A DNA stretch of 64,000 bases from contig WGLX01000003.1 in assembly GCA_016125355.1 (NCBI GenBank), forward strand, positions 1-64,000, written 5' to 3'. Every line of letters begins with the position of its first letter. The first letter of the stretch is position 1. Under the pieces are notes generated by a model. It worked only from the letters and a program-made list of their open reading frames with translations. It ran no database searches and was not told where the DNA came from. Positions 16,111-25,034 of the stretch are shown piece by piece. This DNA is from Actinomycetales bacterium (GTDB lineage: Bacteria; Actinomycetota; Actinomycetes; S36-B12). Made by a program: the position numbers and the translations under genes.

Positions 16111-16757
16111 GCGTCCCCCGGCGCAGCCCCCGGCCCGACGTTGTCGGCCAGCCACTCGAGCAGCGGGCGCATCGCCCGCCAGTCCCCGCGCACCATGGTG
16201 AACGCCTTGCGCCCCGCCAGCTCCGGGGCCACGGGGTAGTGCCGCGACACGGTCAGCGCGCGGTAGCGGAGCAGGTCGATGCGCGGGTGGTCGGCGTCGT
16301 ACCCCTTGGGACGGGTCTTCAGCGGCTGCCCGTCGACGTGGAAGCGCCGCTGCGCCGTTCGCACGAGCCGCTCCAGTTCGGCGCCTCGCGGCCCCGCGAC
16401 CGCCTCCCGGTAGCGAGCCACCTGCTGGCCCTGCGGGGCGTACCACCCTCCGGCGACCATCAGGCCCTGCGCCGAGACCTGGACGTAGTAGCCGACGGCG
16501 TCCTCGAGGTTGACCACTGCGCCCTGGTGGTCCTTGATTGGGGTCTTGTCCTTGCTGAACCGGGTGTCGCGGTGCGGGCGGAACAGCCGCGCGGCGCCGA
16601 ACTCCGGCTCGAGGTCGGCCACGAGGTCCGTCAGCGGCCCGCGGACCGCGGACTCGTACTCGCCCTTGTGCTCCTGCCACCACTCCCGCGAGTTGTTGGC
16701 CGCGAGCGCGTCGTAGAACTCGAACGCCTCCGCCGGGAAGCCCGTGAACGCCGCCAC
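16107..16757 (-). CDS. DUF2461 family protein
   Basis: 216 residues. FTGFPAEAFEFYDALAANNSREWW at the N terminus, FRPHRDTRFSKDKTPIK and LKTRPKGYDADHPRIDLLRYRAL are the conserved blocks of DUF2461. The GTG at 16757 is chosen because the family begins there; the ORF-track start at 17189 overlaps the upstream membrane-protein gene. It starts 2 bases after that gene stops. The biochemical role is not established. Confidence 0.85.
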   Translation of the reverse strand: MAAFTGFPAEAFEFYDALAANNSREWWQEHKGEYESAVRGPLTDLVADLEPEFGAARLFRPHRDTRFSKDKTPIKDHQGAVVNLEDAVGYYVQVSAQGLMVAGGWYAPQGQQVARYREAVAGPRGAELERLVRTAQRRFHVDGQPLKTRPKGYDADHPRIDLLRYRALTVSRHYPVAPELAGRKAFTMVRGDWRAMRPLLEWLADNVGPGAAPGDA

Positions 16758-16759
16758 CG

Positions 16760-17125
16760 CTACGCCCCGAAGAACTGCCGGGCCCTGCCGTTGTAGAGGA
16801 GGCCGAGGGTGATCAGGCCGAGCAGCACCTGCACGGTCGACGCGAGCCAGAGCCCCGGCGCGATGATGAACGTCCAGACACCGGCGATGATCCATAGGAC
16901 GGAGACCAGGGCCACGAGGAAGCGCGCCCCGCGACTGCCGTTCGCGATCCCTCGAGCGACCAGCAGGTAGATGAGCCCGAGCACGATCGTGACAACGGCC
17001 GACACCCAGCCAAGGTCGTCGCCCCGGTTGAAGAGCCGGACGATCCCCGCCACCACGCCGAGCACGCCGGAGATCAGGATGACGACGAAGACGATGCTCA
17101 CGCTGAACGGACGGCTCCCGGCCAC
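16760..17125 (-). CDS. four-helix membrane protein
   Basis: 121 residues with four predicted membrane helices (about 8-28, 37-55, 62-83, 90-110) and a short polar C terminus NGRARQFFGA. The GTG at 17125 has a strong GGAGGAA ribosome site, which decides the start against the ORF-track extension. I recognise no specific family; it resembles small actinobacterial DUF membrane proteins. It is cotranscribed with the DUF2461 gene. Confidence 0.7.
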   Translation of the reverse strand: MAGSRPFSVSIVFVVILISGVLGVVAGIVRLFNRGDDLGWVSAVVTIVLGLIYLLVARGIANGSRGARFLVALVSVLWIIAGVWTFIIAPGLWLASTVQVLLGLITLGLLYNGRARQFFGA

Positions 17126-17239
17126 GGTTCCTCCTCCAAGACGGGCGCACGAGGCCCGTCGACACCGAAAGCATGTCACTACACGACACGTCGCCGAGCC
17201 GACTCGCGCGAAGCCGCCGACGCGGGGCCGCGGCCCCGC

Positions 17240-17245
17240 TACCCT
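17240..17245 (+). promoter_or_regulatory. leaderless -10 for the YbaK-like gene
   Basis: TACCCT, six bases before the ATG at 17252. Confidence 0.6.
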
Positions 17246-17251
17246 CGCGGC

Positions 17252-17734
17252 ATGAGCCAGCAGACCGAGCAGCAATCGGTGCTCAAGGTCCGGGAGGCGC
17301 TGACTCGGCTCGGCGCGCGCGGCGAGGTTCGCGCCCTGGACGACAGCGCCCGCACCGCGAAGGAGGCCGCGTCCGCCCTCGGCATCGAGGTCGGGCAGAT
17401 CGCCAGTTCTCTAGTGTTCCTGGCCGACGGCGAGCCCGTGCTCGTCATCGCCTCAGGCGGCCACCGGGTGGACGAGCTGCAGCTCGGCTCGGTGCTCGAC
17501 GCCACGCACGTCACCAAGGCCTCGGCTGACGAGGTGCGCAAGGCGACCGGCTTCGCCATCGGTGGCGTCGCTCCGGTCGGCCATCCGAAGCCCCTGCGCA
17601 CGATCGTCGACATCGCCCTGAGCCAGTACGACGAGGTATGGGCCGCCGGCGGCCACCCCCACTACGTGTTCCCGACCAGTTACGACGAGCTGCTGCGCGT
17701 CACCGCGGGCGAGGCCGCCGAGATCGGCGCCTGA
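17252..17734 (+). CDS. YbaK/EbsC-family aminoacyl-tRNA deacylase
   Basis: 160 residues of the YbaK/ProRS-associated fold: TAKEAASALGIEVGQIASSLVF, VLVIASGGHRVDE, ATGFAIGGVAPVGHP and WAAGGHPHYVFPTS are the conserved segments of the editing domain. The family hydrolyses mischarged tRNAs such as Cys-tRNA-Pro or Ala-tRNA-Pro; the specificity of this member cannot be read from sequence. Monocistronic and leaderless by its TACCCT promoter. Convergent with the hydratase fusion gene, 13 bases away. Confidence 0.88.
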   Translation: MSQQTEQQSVLKVREALTRLGARGEVRALDDSARTAKEAASALGIEVGQIASSLVFLADGEPVLVIASGGHRVDELQLGSVLDATHVTKASADEVRKATGFAIGGVAPVGHPKPLRTIVDIALSQYDEVWAAGGHPHYVFPTSYDELLRVTAGEAAEIGA

Positions 17735-17747
17735 ATCAGGATCGCCG

Positions 17748-19055
17748 TCAGCCCGATCGACTCGCCGCCACGCGGGCCAGCGCATCCGGCCCGGGTGCCG
17801 TGCGGGCCGACACGCGATCCCCCGGCTCGAACGGCACGGCGGCGGTGAGGCCGCCCGTGATGACGACGTCCCCGGCTCGGAGCCGCTCGCCGCGCTCGGC
17901 CAGTCGCGCGACGAGCCAGGCCAGCGCCTGCACCGGATCGCCCATCGCCGCCGACCCGTGACCGCGGCCCACCTCGACCCCATTGCGCTCGAGGACGACC
18001 TCAACGCCGGGCAGGTCGCCGTGCACCTCATCCCCCAGCACGACGAAGCCGGCCGACGAGCCATCGGCGGTGTTCAGGGCCCAGTCGAAACGGTAGCCCT
18101 CCCACACCGAGTCCACCACCTCCAGGGCGAGCCGCCACGTGGCGACGCAGGACCGGACCTCCCCCGCGTCCGCATCGGGGGGAACAGCCGAGCCGAGCAC
18201 CGCCGCGAGCTCCGGTTCGACTCGGGGCTGGGTCACGCCGTCGCCGATCACCGAGCCATCGGGCAGGATCATCGCGCGCGAAAGCGGTCCGAAGTTCGGC
18301 TCGGCAACGCCCATCTGCTCACGCATCACCTGCGAGGTGTAGCCGAGCTTCCAGCCGCCGCGACCTCCACCACGCTCCAGGCGCTCGGTGAGCACCAGCC
18401 CCTGCGCGCGATAGGCCGACGAGGCATCCAGCCCGTGGTCAGCAGGCGCCGGCAGGACCCTGCCGTCGGCCCGGGCGGCCGCGATGCGGGCCGCGAGCAC
18501 GTCCGCGGTGGCCGGCCGGTCGAGCTCGAGCCGGTACTCGACGAGGTCGACGTCGTACCACTCGTGCGTCAGGCCCACCTCGGTCATGCCGAGTCGGCCG
18601 CAGACAGCCCGGCTCGCCCGGTTCTCCGGGCAGACCACCGCGCGCACCAGCCGGAGTCCAGCACGCCGAGATCGTTCGATGAGCGCGCTCGCCGCCTCCG
18701 TGGCATAGCCGTGACCCCACGCCTCAGGGTGCAGGTGCCAGCCGATCTCGAAGGCGTCCGAGGTCGTGCCGTCCGTGCGCGGCAGGGGCGCCAGCAGGAC
18801 GGTGCCGATCGGCGGCCCCACCGAACCCCGGCGTTCGACGGCCCAGATGCCGGAAACGCCCTCGGTGCGCGCCACCCAGCGGGCGATGCGGGCCCGGGCG
18901 TCGTCGAGGTCGTGTGCCGGCTGGGGCACGGCACCGAGGAAGCGGAAGACCTCGGGGCGCGAGTAGATGTCGAGCACCGTCGACGCGTCTTCGTCCGTCC
19001 AGGCGCGGAACTCGAGGCGCTCCGTCGGTTCCGGGACGGCCGGCGGGTCAGGCAC
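17748..19055 (-). CDS. GNAT acetyltransferase fused to 2-keto-4-pentenoate hydratase-like domain
   Basis: 435 residues in one continuous frame. Residues about 5-170 are a RimJ/RimL-type GNAT domain (RLEFRAWTDEDAS, acetyl-CoA loop HPEAWGHGYATEA, CPENRASRAVCGRLGM). Residues about 178-430 are an MhpD/FAH-superfamily hydratase-decarboxylase domain (GGWKLGYTS, PRVEPELAAVLG with E-P-E metal ligands, ALEVVDS, GDPVQALAWL, GDVVITGGL). I know of no such standard fusion. The GTG at 19055 overlaps the VOC gene stop by 8 bases. No frameshift or internal stop is visible. Either domain may be the working one; the joint reaction is unknown. Confidence 0.82.
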   Translation of the reverse strand: MPDPPAVPEPTERLEFRAWTDEDASTVLDIYSRPEVFRFLGAVPQPAHDLDDARARIARWVARTEGVSGIWAVERRGSVGPPIGTVLLAPLPRTDGTTSDAFEIGWHLHPEAWGHGYATEAASALIERSRRAGLRLVRAVVCPENRASRAVCGRLGMTEVGLTHEWYDVDLVEYRLELDRPATADVLAARIAAARADGRVLPAPADHGLDASSAYRAQGLVLTERLERGGGRGGWKLGYTSQVMREQMGVAEPNFGPLSRAMILPDGSVIGDGVTQPRVEPELAAVLGSAVPPDADAGEVRSCVATWRLALEVVDSVWEGYRFDWALNTADGSSAGFVVLGDEVHGDLPGVEVVLERNGVEVGRGHGSAAMGDPVQALAWLVARLAERGERLRAGDVVITGGLTAAVPFEPGDRVSARTAPGPDALARVAASRSG

Positions 19056-19521
19056 CTTCGTAGGCCGCCCGCAGGACGCCGAGGTCCAGCTTGTGCATCT
19101 CGAGCATCGCGGCGGTGGCCCGCGCGGCACCCTCGGCATCCGGCCCCGCGATGAGGCTCGGCAGCTCGGCGGGCACCACCTGCCAGCTCACGCCGAAACG
19201 GTCGACGAGCCAGCCGCACATGCTCTCCTCGCCGCCCTCGGCCAGCCGGTCCCAGTAATAGTCCACCTCAGCCTGGTCCTCGCACGCGATCACGAACGAG
19301 ATGGCGGGCGTGAAGGCGAACATCGGTCCGCCGTTGATGGCGCTGAACGGCCGGCCGTCGAGCTCGAACGACACGACAGGGACGTCCGCCTCCTTGCCGG
19401 GGCGCTCGTCGTGGAACACCTCGTCACCGATGACCCGCGAGTTCGGGAACACCGACACGTAGAAGCGGGCAGCCTCGTGTGCCTGGTCGTCGAACCACAG
19501 GAACGTCGATATCCCCAGCAT
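19048..19521 (-). CDS. VOC (glyoxalase-fold) PhnB-like protein
   Basis: 157 residues. ISTFLWFDDQAHEAARFYVSVFPNSRV and FSAINGGPMFAFTPAISFVIACEDQAEVDYYWDRL are the classic blocks of the PhnB / 3-demethylubiquinone methyltransferase-like VOC family. CGWLVDRFGVSWQVVP follows. Family members are metal-binding or degenerate; function is not assigned. It overlaps the GNAT-hydratase gene start by 8 bases, so the two are translationally coupled. Confidence 0.88.
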   Translation of the reverse strand: MLGISTFLWFDDQAHEAARFYVSVFPNSRVIGDEVFHDERPGKEADVPVVSFELDGRPFSAINGGPMFAFTPAISFVIACEDQAEVDYYWDRLAEGGEESMCGWLVDRFGVSWQVVPAELPSLIAGPDAEGAARATAAMLEMHKLDLGVLRAAYEGA

Positions 19522-19545
19522 GGCGCCTCCTCGGCGCCCAGCCTG

Positions 19546-21096
19546 TCAGGAGATGCGCACCGGCGTCCCCGAGATCGGGATGTCCGCTCCTGCGGGCGCC
19601 GTGGCCCCGTCCATGCCGCTGATGACGGTGCCGCCCGGGTTGGGCAACGACGCGGCCGACCCGTCGTCGGTGTACGCGACGAAGAACGGCGCGCCACCTC
19701 TGTCGAAGTTGCACTGGACGACGACGCCGGTGGTGGTGCACCCGAGGAAGGTGGAGCCGACCAGCCAGTCGCGGATGCGTCCGTAGGCCGTCGTCGCCGG
19801 GTAGCCGTTCCACATCTGGATGCCCAGCAGCCGGTACTCGGGCGTCCAGCCGTACCAGAAGCTGCGGGCGATCCCGTACCGAAGGGAGTCGACGTACGTG
19901 CGGCCCACGTAGCCGGCGATCTCGTCGTCGGGGATCGTGCGGGCGGCCTCGCCGGAGCCCGGGTTGGTGATCCCGTAGTTGATCTCGGTCTCCCAGATGG
20001 GCTTCTTCGGCGCGCCTGCGATGTCGAGCGCGATGTGCATCATGCCGAGCAGGTACGCGCGGTCCTTCGGGGTACCGGAGGCCAGCGGGTACAGGTGGAC
20101 GGAGAACGCGTCGATCGGCCAGCCGAACTCCTTGAGCGCGGCGAGGTAGTCCGGGTAGAACTCGGTGAAGCCCTTGACCCAGCGCGAGCCCGTCGAGGCC
20201 GCCACCACAGTGGCACCGGGCTGGGCGTCCTTGATTATGCGGTAGGCCCGCGCGGTGAGGTCCGCCATCAGCTGAGGCGTCCCCCGCCAGAACTGCGAGA
20301 TGTTCGCCTCGTTCCAGATCTGGTAGGCGGAGATCCGGCCGCCGTACCGGTTGACGACCGCGCGGACGTAGTCCTCGAACATCGCCGGGTCCTTCATCGG
20401 CATGGACGATCCCGGACCGGCGAACTCGGCCCCCGGCGCCTGCGCGACGGCAGCCCACGCGGGCGTGCCGCCGAGCACGAGCAGCACCTCCTGGCCGGCG
20501 GCCTGCGCCTGCGCGACCTGACGGTCGAGGGCGCCCCACGAGTACTGCCCGGGGCTCTTCTCGATCTGGTTCCACGACGTCGAGGTGTCCCACAGCCGCA
20601 CACTCCCGGCGAACTCCGGCACCCCCCGGATCGGGTGGTTGCCGAACAGCGTGCCCGACACGGGCACGCCTGACGCCGCATCCGCCGCGTCGGGGGCGGT
20701 GGGCTGGTACGGGCTGGTGATGCGCGCGCTGATCTGCCACTGCTGGCGGGGCGAGTCCTTGCCCGTGACCACCGCACGGAGCCAGACGCGCCCCGTCGTC
20801 TCGCCGGTCTGGATGGCGAAGTCCTTGTCGCCTCCGGCCTGCGGCACCTTCCAGGTGCTGATCCTGACGAACTTCTTCCCGTCCCGTGAGGCCAGGAGGG
20901 AGCCGGTGCGTGGCTTCGAGCCGATGTTCGGAGGCACCGTAACGGTCAGTGGCAGCTCCCCGTAGGCGGGCGCCTCCTTCGGTGCCGTCATCTTCAGCGG
21001 GATCCGCTCCGCCGTGGTCTGTGCGCTGGCCGCCGTCGTCGGCAGCAGGACGGCGGCGACGGCAGCCACCAGCAGCCCACTCAGCAGGCGTCTCAT
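19546..21096 (-). CDS. secreted clan-A glycoside hydrolase (GH39-like)
   Basis: 516 residues. A Sec signal peptide (MRRLLSGLLVAAVAAVLLP, cleavage near ASA-Q) precedes a beta-sandwich-like N-terminal segment (about 30-125) and a TIM barrel. The barrel shows the acid/base motif QIWNEANI with Glu 263 and the nucleophile motif WETEINYG with Glu 371, typical of GH39/GH5-related clan A. RLWDTSTSWNQIEKSPG is also typical of GH39-like enzymes. It is exported, so it acts on an extracellular glycan or cell-surface glycoside. The ATG overlaps the upstream monooxygenase stop (ATGA). Substrate unknown. Confidence 0.82.
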   Translation of the reverse strand: MRRLLSGLLVAAVAAVLLPTTAASAQTTAERIPLKMTAPKEAPAYGELPLTVTVPPNIGSKPRTGSLLASRDGKKFVRISTWKVPQAGGDKDFAIQTGETTGRVWLRAVVTGKDSPRQQWQISARITSPYQPTAPDAADAASGVPVSGTLFGNHPIRGVPEFAGSVRLWDTSTSWNQIEKSPGQYSWGALDRQVAQAQAAGQEVLLVLGGTPAWAAVAQAPGAEFAGPGSSMPMKDPAMFEDYVRAVVNRYGGRISAYQIWNEANISQFWRGTPQLMADLTARAYRIIKDAQPGATVVAASTGSRWVKGFTEFYPDYLAALKEFGWPIDAFSVHLYPLASGTPKDRAYLLGMMHIALDIAGAPKKPIWETEINYGITNPGSGEAARTIPDDEIAGYVGRTYVDSLRYGIARSFWYGWTPEYRLLGIQMWNGYPATTAYGRIRDWLVGSTFLGCTTTGVVVQCNFDRGGAPFFVAYTDDGSAASLPNPGGTVISGMDGATAPAGADIPISGTPVRIS

Positions 21097-21398
21097 CGGG
21101 GTCCTCCATATTCACGCGTCACGGTGGCCACCGTGACGTCGTACTCCTCGTAGAAGTCGGCGATCCCCCGCTTCTGCGCCTCTCGGTGCTCGACGTTCTC
21201 TCTCCAGTATCGGACGCTGTCCTCGTCGGTGAACCATGCGACGGTGATCCCCTGACGCGTCCCCGGATCGCGCACGCTGGTCATGCGGAGGAACCCCGGC
21301 TGCTCGGCGGCCAGCGTCGCCATCCGGTCGGCCATCTCCGCGTACTCGGCATCGTGCGTGCGGGTGCGTCGCGATGTGAACACCGCAACCACGGCCAT
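21093..21398 (-). CDS. antibiotic-biosynthesis-monooxygenase (ABM) domain protein
   Basis: 101 residues of ferredoxin-like ABM fold: VVAVFTSRRT, MATLAAEQPGFLRMTSV, GITVAWFTDEDSVRYWRENVEHREAQKRG. Such proteins are small oxygenases, heme degraders or stress proteins, and the substrate cannot be inferred. The ATG at 21398 follows a GGAGGGG ribosome site, deciding it over the ORF-track start at 21464. It overlaps the glycosidase start by four bases and is divergent from cruF. Confidence 0.85.
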   Translation of the reverse strand: MAVVAVFTSRRTRTHDAEYAEMADRMATLAAEQPGFLRMTSVRDPGTRQGITVAWFTDEDSVRYWRENVEHREAQKRGIADFYEEYDVTVATVTREYGGPR

Positions 21399-21450
21399 GC
21401 CGCCCCTCCCCCTCCCGGTCGCCTCCGACGCACGTGTCCCCCGACAACCA

Positions 21451-21456
21451 TAAACT
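21451..21456 (+). promoter_or_regulatory. leaderless -10 for the cruF operon
   Basis: TAAACT, six bases before the ATG at 21463; the best -10 match in the window. It heads the three-gene carotenoid-modification operon. Confidence 0.65.
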
Positions 21457-21462
21457 CGCGAC

Positions 21463-22257
21463 ATGAGCCAGCGTATCTACAGCGGTCCGCGAGCGGACCG
21501 GCACCGAGGTCCGTCGCGCTGGCTCGTGTGGCTTCCCTGGGCGTTCGCAGCCCTGACGATCCTCGGCCAGATCGTCTGGGTGCTGGCGGGTGACGCGAAG
21601 ACGGTGTTCACGGTCCTCACCGTGGTGACCTTCTTCCTCGCCAGCGCCAGCCACGCCGTCGTCAACCGCGGGTGGGGCTGGGCGGCCGGCTACCTGGCCA
21701 TCTCCCTCGCGTTCGGCTGGGGCATCGAACGGCTCGGGCTGGCCACCTCGTTCCCCTTCGGCACCTACTCCTACAGCGACGTGCTGGGGCCGGCCATCAG
21801 CGGCGTGCCCCTCGTCATCCCGCTCGCCTGGTCGATGATGGCCTACCCGTGCCTGCTCGCCGCCCAGCGGCTGACCACGACAGGGGTCGGCACCGCCCTG
21901 GTCGGCGGCTGGGTGCTCGCCGCGTGGGATCTGTTCCTGGATCCGCAGATGGTCGGCGAGGGCTACTGGACGTGGTCGGACACCGGCTGGGCCCTGCCCG
22001 GCATGGCCGACATCCCGCTGCAGAACAACCTCGGCTGGCTGCTGAGCTCGATCGTCCTCATGGCGCTGCTCAACCTGCTCCCCCGCAAGGCGGCCAACGA
22101 CGGCGTCCCCATCCTCATGATCGCCTGGGTGTACTTCTCCAGCGTGCTCGCGAACCTGGTCTTCTTCGGACGGCCAGGGGTCGCCCTGTGGGGTGGCGTG
22201 TGCATGGGCCTGGTGGTCATCCCCTACCTGTGGCGCTCGTGGAGCGAGCCGCAGTGA
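21463..22257 (+). CDS. cruF: carotenoid 1,2-hydratase, CruF family (DUF422)
   Basis: 264 residues with seven to eight membrane helices. GTYSYSDVLGPAISGVPLVIPLAW, GGWVLAAWDLFLDPQMVGEGYW and IPLQNNLGWLL are the conserved DUF422/CruF blocks (GxPxxxPLxW, WDLxLDPxM, PxxNxxGW). CruF adds water to the 1,2 double bond of the psi end of carotenoids such as gamma-carotene or C50 precursors. It is first in an operon with a glycosyltransferase and a desaturase, with overlapping stop/start codons (GTGA). Transcription is probably leaderless. Confidence 0.87.
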   Translation: MSQRIYSGPRADRHRGPSRWLVWLPWAFAALTILGQIVWVLAGDAKTVFTVLTVVTFFLASASHAVVNRGWGWAAGYLAISLAFGWGIERLGLATSFPFGTYSYSDVLGPAISGVPLVIPLAWSMMAYPCLLAAQRLTTTGVGTALVGGWVLAAWDLFLDPQMVGEGYWTWSDTGWALPGMADIPLQNNLGWLLSSIVLMALLNLLPRKAANDGVPILMIAWVYFSSVLANLVFFGRPGVALWGGVCMGLVVIPYLWRSWSEPQ

Positions 22258-23450
22258 GGGGGCGTACCAGGGCCAGCCTCCTCGTCGCCGTCGGCACCGC
22301 GATCGCGGCTGCCCTCGCGGCGCATGCGGCTGCGAACATCCGCGGCCTGCGGCACCCCGTCGCGCCATCGTCGGACGTCGACGAGCGGGTCAGTGTGCTC
22401 ATCCCGGCACGCGATGAGGCGGCGCACATCGGGGCCACGGTCCGCAGCGCACTGGTGCAGGTCGGCGTCCCCGGGCTCGAGGTCATCGTCCTCGACGACG
22501 ACTCCTCGGATGCCACACCCGCGATCGTGACCGCCATCGCCGAGGGGCGCCCCGAGGGCGGGGCCGCACTCGTCCTCCACCGCGGCGGACCTGAGCCGGT
22601 GCCCGATGGCTGGCTCGGCAAGCCGTGGGCGTGTGCGCGGCTGGCGGACCGCGCGCAAGGGACGGTCCTCGTCTTCGTCGACGCGGACGTCGCACTGGCT
22701 CCCGACGCCATTGCCGCCCTCGTTGCGACGATGCGCGGGGACGGCTTCGCCCTGGTCGCGCCGTATCCGCGGCAGATCATGGGGAGTTGGCTGGAGCGGC
22801 TGGTCCAGCCCCTGCTCACCTGGTCGTGGATCTCCACCCTGCCGTTGCGGTGGGCCGAGACCTCGTCACGACCGTCCCTGTCCGCGGCGAACGGGCAGCT
22901 GCTCGCCGTGGACGCGGCGGCCTACCGCGCCGCCGGCGGGCACGCCGTCGTCCGCGACGAGGTGATCGAGGATGTCGCCCTCATGCGGGCCGTCAAGCGT
23001 GCGGGCCACCGGACGACCACGGTCGACGGGTCCGCGCTCGCCACCTGCCGCATGTACGACGGTCCCCGGTCGCTGGTCGACGGCTACAGCAAGTCGCTCT
23101 GGTCGGCCTTCGGCGGCCCGGCCGGGTCCGTGGGCGTCAATGCCCTGCTGCTCGTCGGCTACGTCGTTCCCGCTGCGGCGATGCTCGGGGCTCGGCGCCC
23201 GCGGACGCGACTCGTCGGGGCCCTGGGCTACAGCGCCGGCGTGGCCAGCCGGGTGCTGGTGGCGCGGGCAACCGACGAGCGCGCGCTGCCGGACGCATTC
23301 GCCCACCCCGCGTCGATCCTCGCGTTCTCCACCCTGAACGTCATCTCGTGGGTGCGGCACCGCCGCGGCACGAACTCGTGGAAGGGCCGCCCGGTCGTGG
23401 TCGGCGCAGTCGGGCGCCGGCCCACGGAGTCCTCGGAGGCCGCCGCATGA
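22254..23450 (+). CDS. GT2 glycosyltransferase, CruG-like
   Basis: 398 residues. An N-terminal membrane anchor (about 6-25) is followed by a GT2 domain: VSVLIPARDEAAHIG, VIVLDDDSSDATP, VFVDADVAL as DxD, LSAANGQLLAVDAAAYRAAGGH, and acidic DEVIEDVALMRAVKRAGH. Further membrane helices lie at about 285-305 and 340-360. Position directly between cruF and a desaturase matches cyanobacterial CruG, which glycosylates the 2'-OH of myxol, and actinobacterial carotenoid glycosyltransferases. The sugar is unknown. The GTG start overlaps cruF. Confidence 0.82.
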   Translation: MRGRTRASLLVAVGTAIAAALAAHAAANIRGLRHPVAPSSDVDERVSVLIPARDEAAHIGATVRSALVQVGVPGLEVIVLDDDSSDATPAIVTAIAEGRPEGGAALVLHRGGPEPVPDGWLGKPWACARLADRAQGTVLVFVDADVALAPDAIAALVATMRGDGFALVAPYPRQIMGSWLERLVQPLLTWSWISTLPLRWAETSSRPSLSAANGQLLAVDAAAYRAAGGHAVVRDEVIEDVALMRAVKRAGHRTTTVDGSALATCRMYDGPRSLVDGYSKSLWSAFGGPAGSVGVNALLLVGYVVPAAAMLGARRPRTRLVGALGYSAGVASRVLVARATDERALPDAFAHPASILAFSTLNVISWVRHRRGTNSWKGRPVVVGAVGRRPTESSEAAA

Positions 23451-24979
23451 GCCGCGTCGTCGTCATCGGCGGAGGCGTCGGCGGGCTGGCGGTCGCGGCC
23501 CGCCTGGCCGTCAAGCGCCACCAGGTCGTCCTCCTCGAACGGGCCCCCGAGTTCGGGGGCAAGCTCGCGACCTACCGACGCGACGGGTTCGCCTTCGACA
23601 CCGGTCCCAGCCTGTTCACCCTGCCGGCCGTCTACCGCGACCTGTTCCTCAAGACCGGGCGACCGCTGGAGGAGGAGGTCGACCTCCAGCCGGTCGAGCC
23701 GGCCTTCGGGTACCACTTCGCCGACGGATCCTCGGTCACGGTCCCTGGCGTCGACCCCGCTCGCGCCGCGAAGGCCTTCCAGGAGGCGTTCGGGGGCAGT
23801 GCGGGTGCCCACTGGCTCCGGCTCATCGAGCGCGGGTCGCAGATGTGGCGGATCACGCGCGGCCCGTTCCTGCAGTCACCGCTGGACGGATGGCGGACCC
23901 TGCTCAAGGTCGCCAACCCAGCGGACGTGCGCACCGTCGCCCCGATGTCGACGCTGCGGGCCCTCGGCAGGCAGTACCTCGACGACTGGCGGCTGCGGCA
24001 GGTCCTTGACCGCTACGCGACCTACAGCGGCTCCGACCCGCGCCGGGCGCCAGCCGTCCTCGCCACCATCCCCTACATGGAGGAGACGTTCGGCGCCTGG
24101 CATCTCGGGGGCGGCCTTGGCACCCTGGCCGACGCACTCGTCCGCCGGTGCGAGAAGGTCGGTGTCGACCTCCGCCCGTCGACCGATGCCGTGGAGATCG
24201 TCCTGCGCGACGGCTCCGTGGCCGGGGTTCGCCTGGCCTCCGGCGAGGTCATGGATGCGGACCTCGTCGTCGCGAACGCGGACGCGCAGCAGGTCTACGG
24301 CCACCTGCTCGAGGACCCGCGCGCCCGCAAGGTCAGCCGCGACCTCGATCGTCGGCCCGCCGCACTCTCCGGCTTCGTGATGCTCCTGGCCGTGTCAGGC
24401 CGCACTCCCGGCATCCGGCACCACAACGTCTGGTTCCCCCGCGACTACGACGCCGAGTTCGACGCGCTGTTCGGCCGCCGGGTGCAGCCGATCGCGGAAC
24501 CGGCGATCTACGCCTGCGTGCCCGACGATCCGGCCATGCGGCCCGACGCCGACTCCGAGTCCTGGTTCATCCTCATCAACGCCCCTCGTCACGGTGACGG
24601 CCGCGACGGCACGTTCGACTGGGACGCGCCCGGTGCGGCCGATACGTATGCCGATGCGCTGCTCGACCAGCTCGCCGCACGCGGGACGGACATCCGAGCG
24701 CGCGTGCGCTGGCGGGAACTGCGGACGCCCGCCGACCTCGAGCGGCGCACGGGGGCGCCGGGCGGGTCGATCTACGGCTCGGCCAGCAACGGCGCGCGAG
24801 CGGCGTTCCAGCGACCGGCCAACCGCTCACCCATCCCGGGGCTGTACCTCGTCGGCGGGTCCGCTCATCCCGGCGGCGGGCTGCCGTTGGTGGGGATGGG
24901 GGCGGAGATCGTGGCCGACCTCATCGGCCGCCCCGCCGGCGCCCCGGCACCGGGCACCGGGCCGGCCTGCTCGACCTGA
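23447..24979 (+). CDS. CrtD/CrtI-family carotenoid desaturase
   Basis: 510 residues. The FAD-binding Rossmann motif VVVIGGGVGGLAVAARLA opens the protein, followed by FDTGPSLFTLP, YATYSGSDPRRAPA, and the C-terminal CrtI signature GLYLVGGSAHPGGGLPLVGMGAEIVADLI. A second CrtI-type gene (29351) sits with crtE and crtB, so this copy, placed with cruF and the glycosyltransferase, is more likely a 1-hydroxycarotenoid 3,4-desaturase (CrtD-like) than the phytoene desaturase. That division of labour is inference from context. It overlaps the previous gene by four bases. Confidence 0.83.
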   Translation: MSRVVVIGGGVGGLAVAARLAVKRHQVVLLERAPEFGGKLATYRRDGFAFDTGPSLFTLPAVYRDLFLKTGRPLEEEVDLQPVEPAFGYHFADGSSVTVPGVDPARAAKAFQEAFGGSAGAHWLRLIERGSQMWRITRGPFLQSPLDGWRTLLKVANPADVRTVAPMSTLRALGRQYLDDWRLRQVLDRYATYSGSDPRRAPAVLATIPYMEETFGAWHLGGGLGTLADALVRRCEKVGVDLRPSTDAVEIVLRDGSVAGVRLASGEVMDADLVVANADAQQVYGHLLEDPRARKVSRDLDRRPAALSGFVMLLAVSGRTPGIRHHNVWFPRDYDAEFDALFGRRVQPIAEPAIYACVPDDPAMRPDADSESWFILINAPRHGDGRDGTFDWDAPGAADTYADALLDQLAARGTDIRARVRWRELRTPADLERRTGAPGGSIYGSASNGARAAFQRPANRSPIPGLYLVGGSAHPGGGLPLVGMGAEIVADLIGRPAGAPAPGTGPACST

Positions 24980-25034
24980 TCCGCGCCGACCCCTCGGCCT
25001 TTCCACCCCCTTCCGCCGGAGGCGCACTTAGGTC

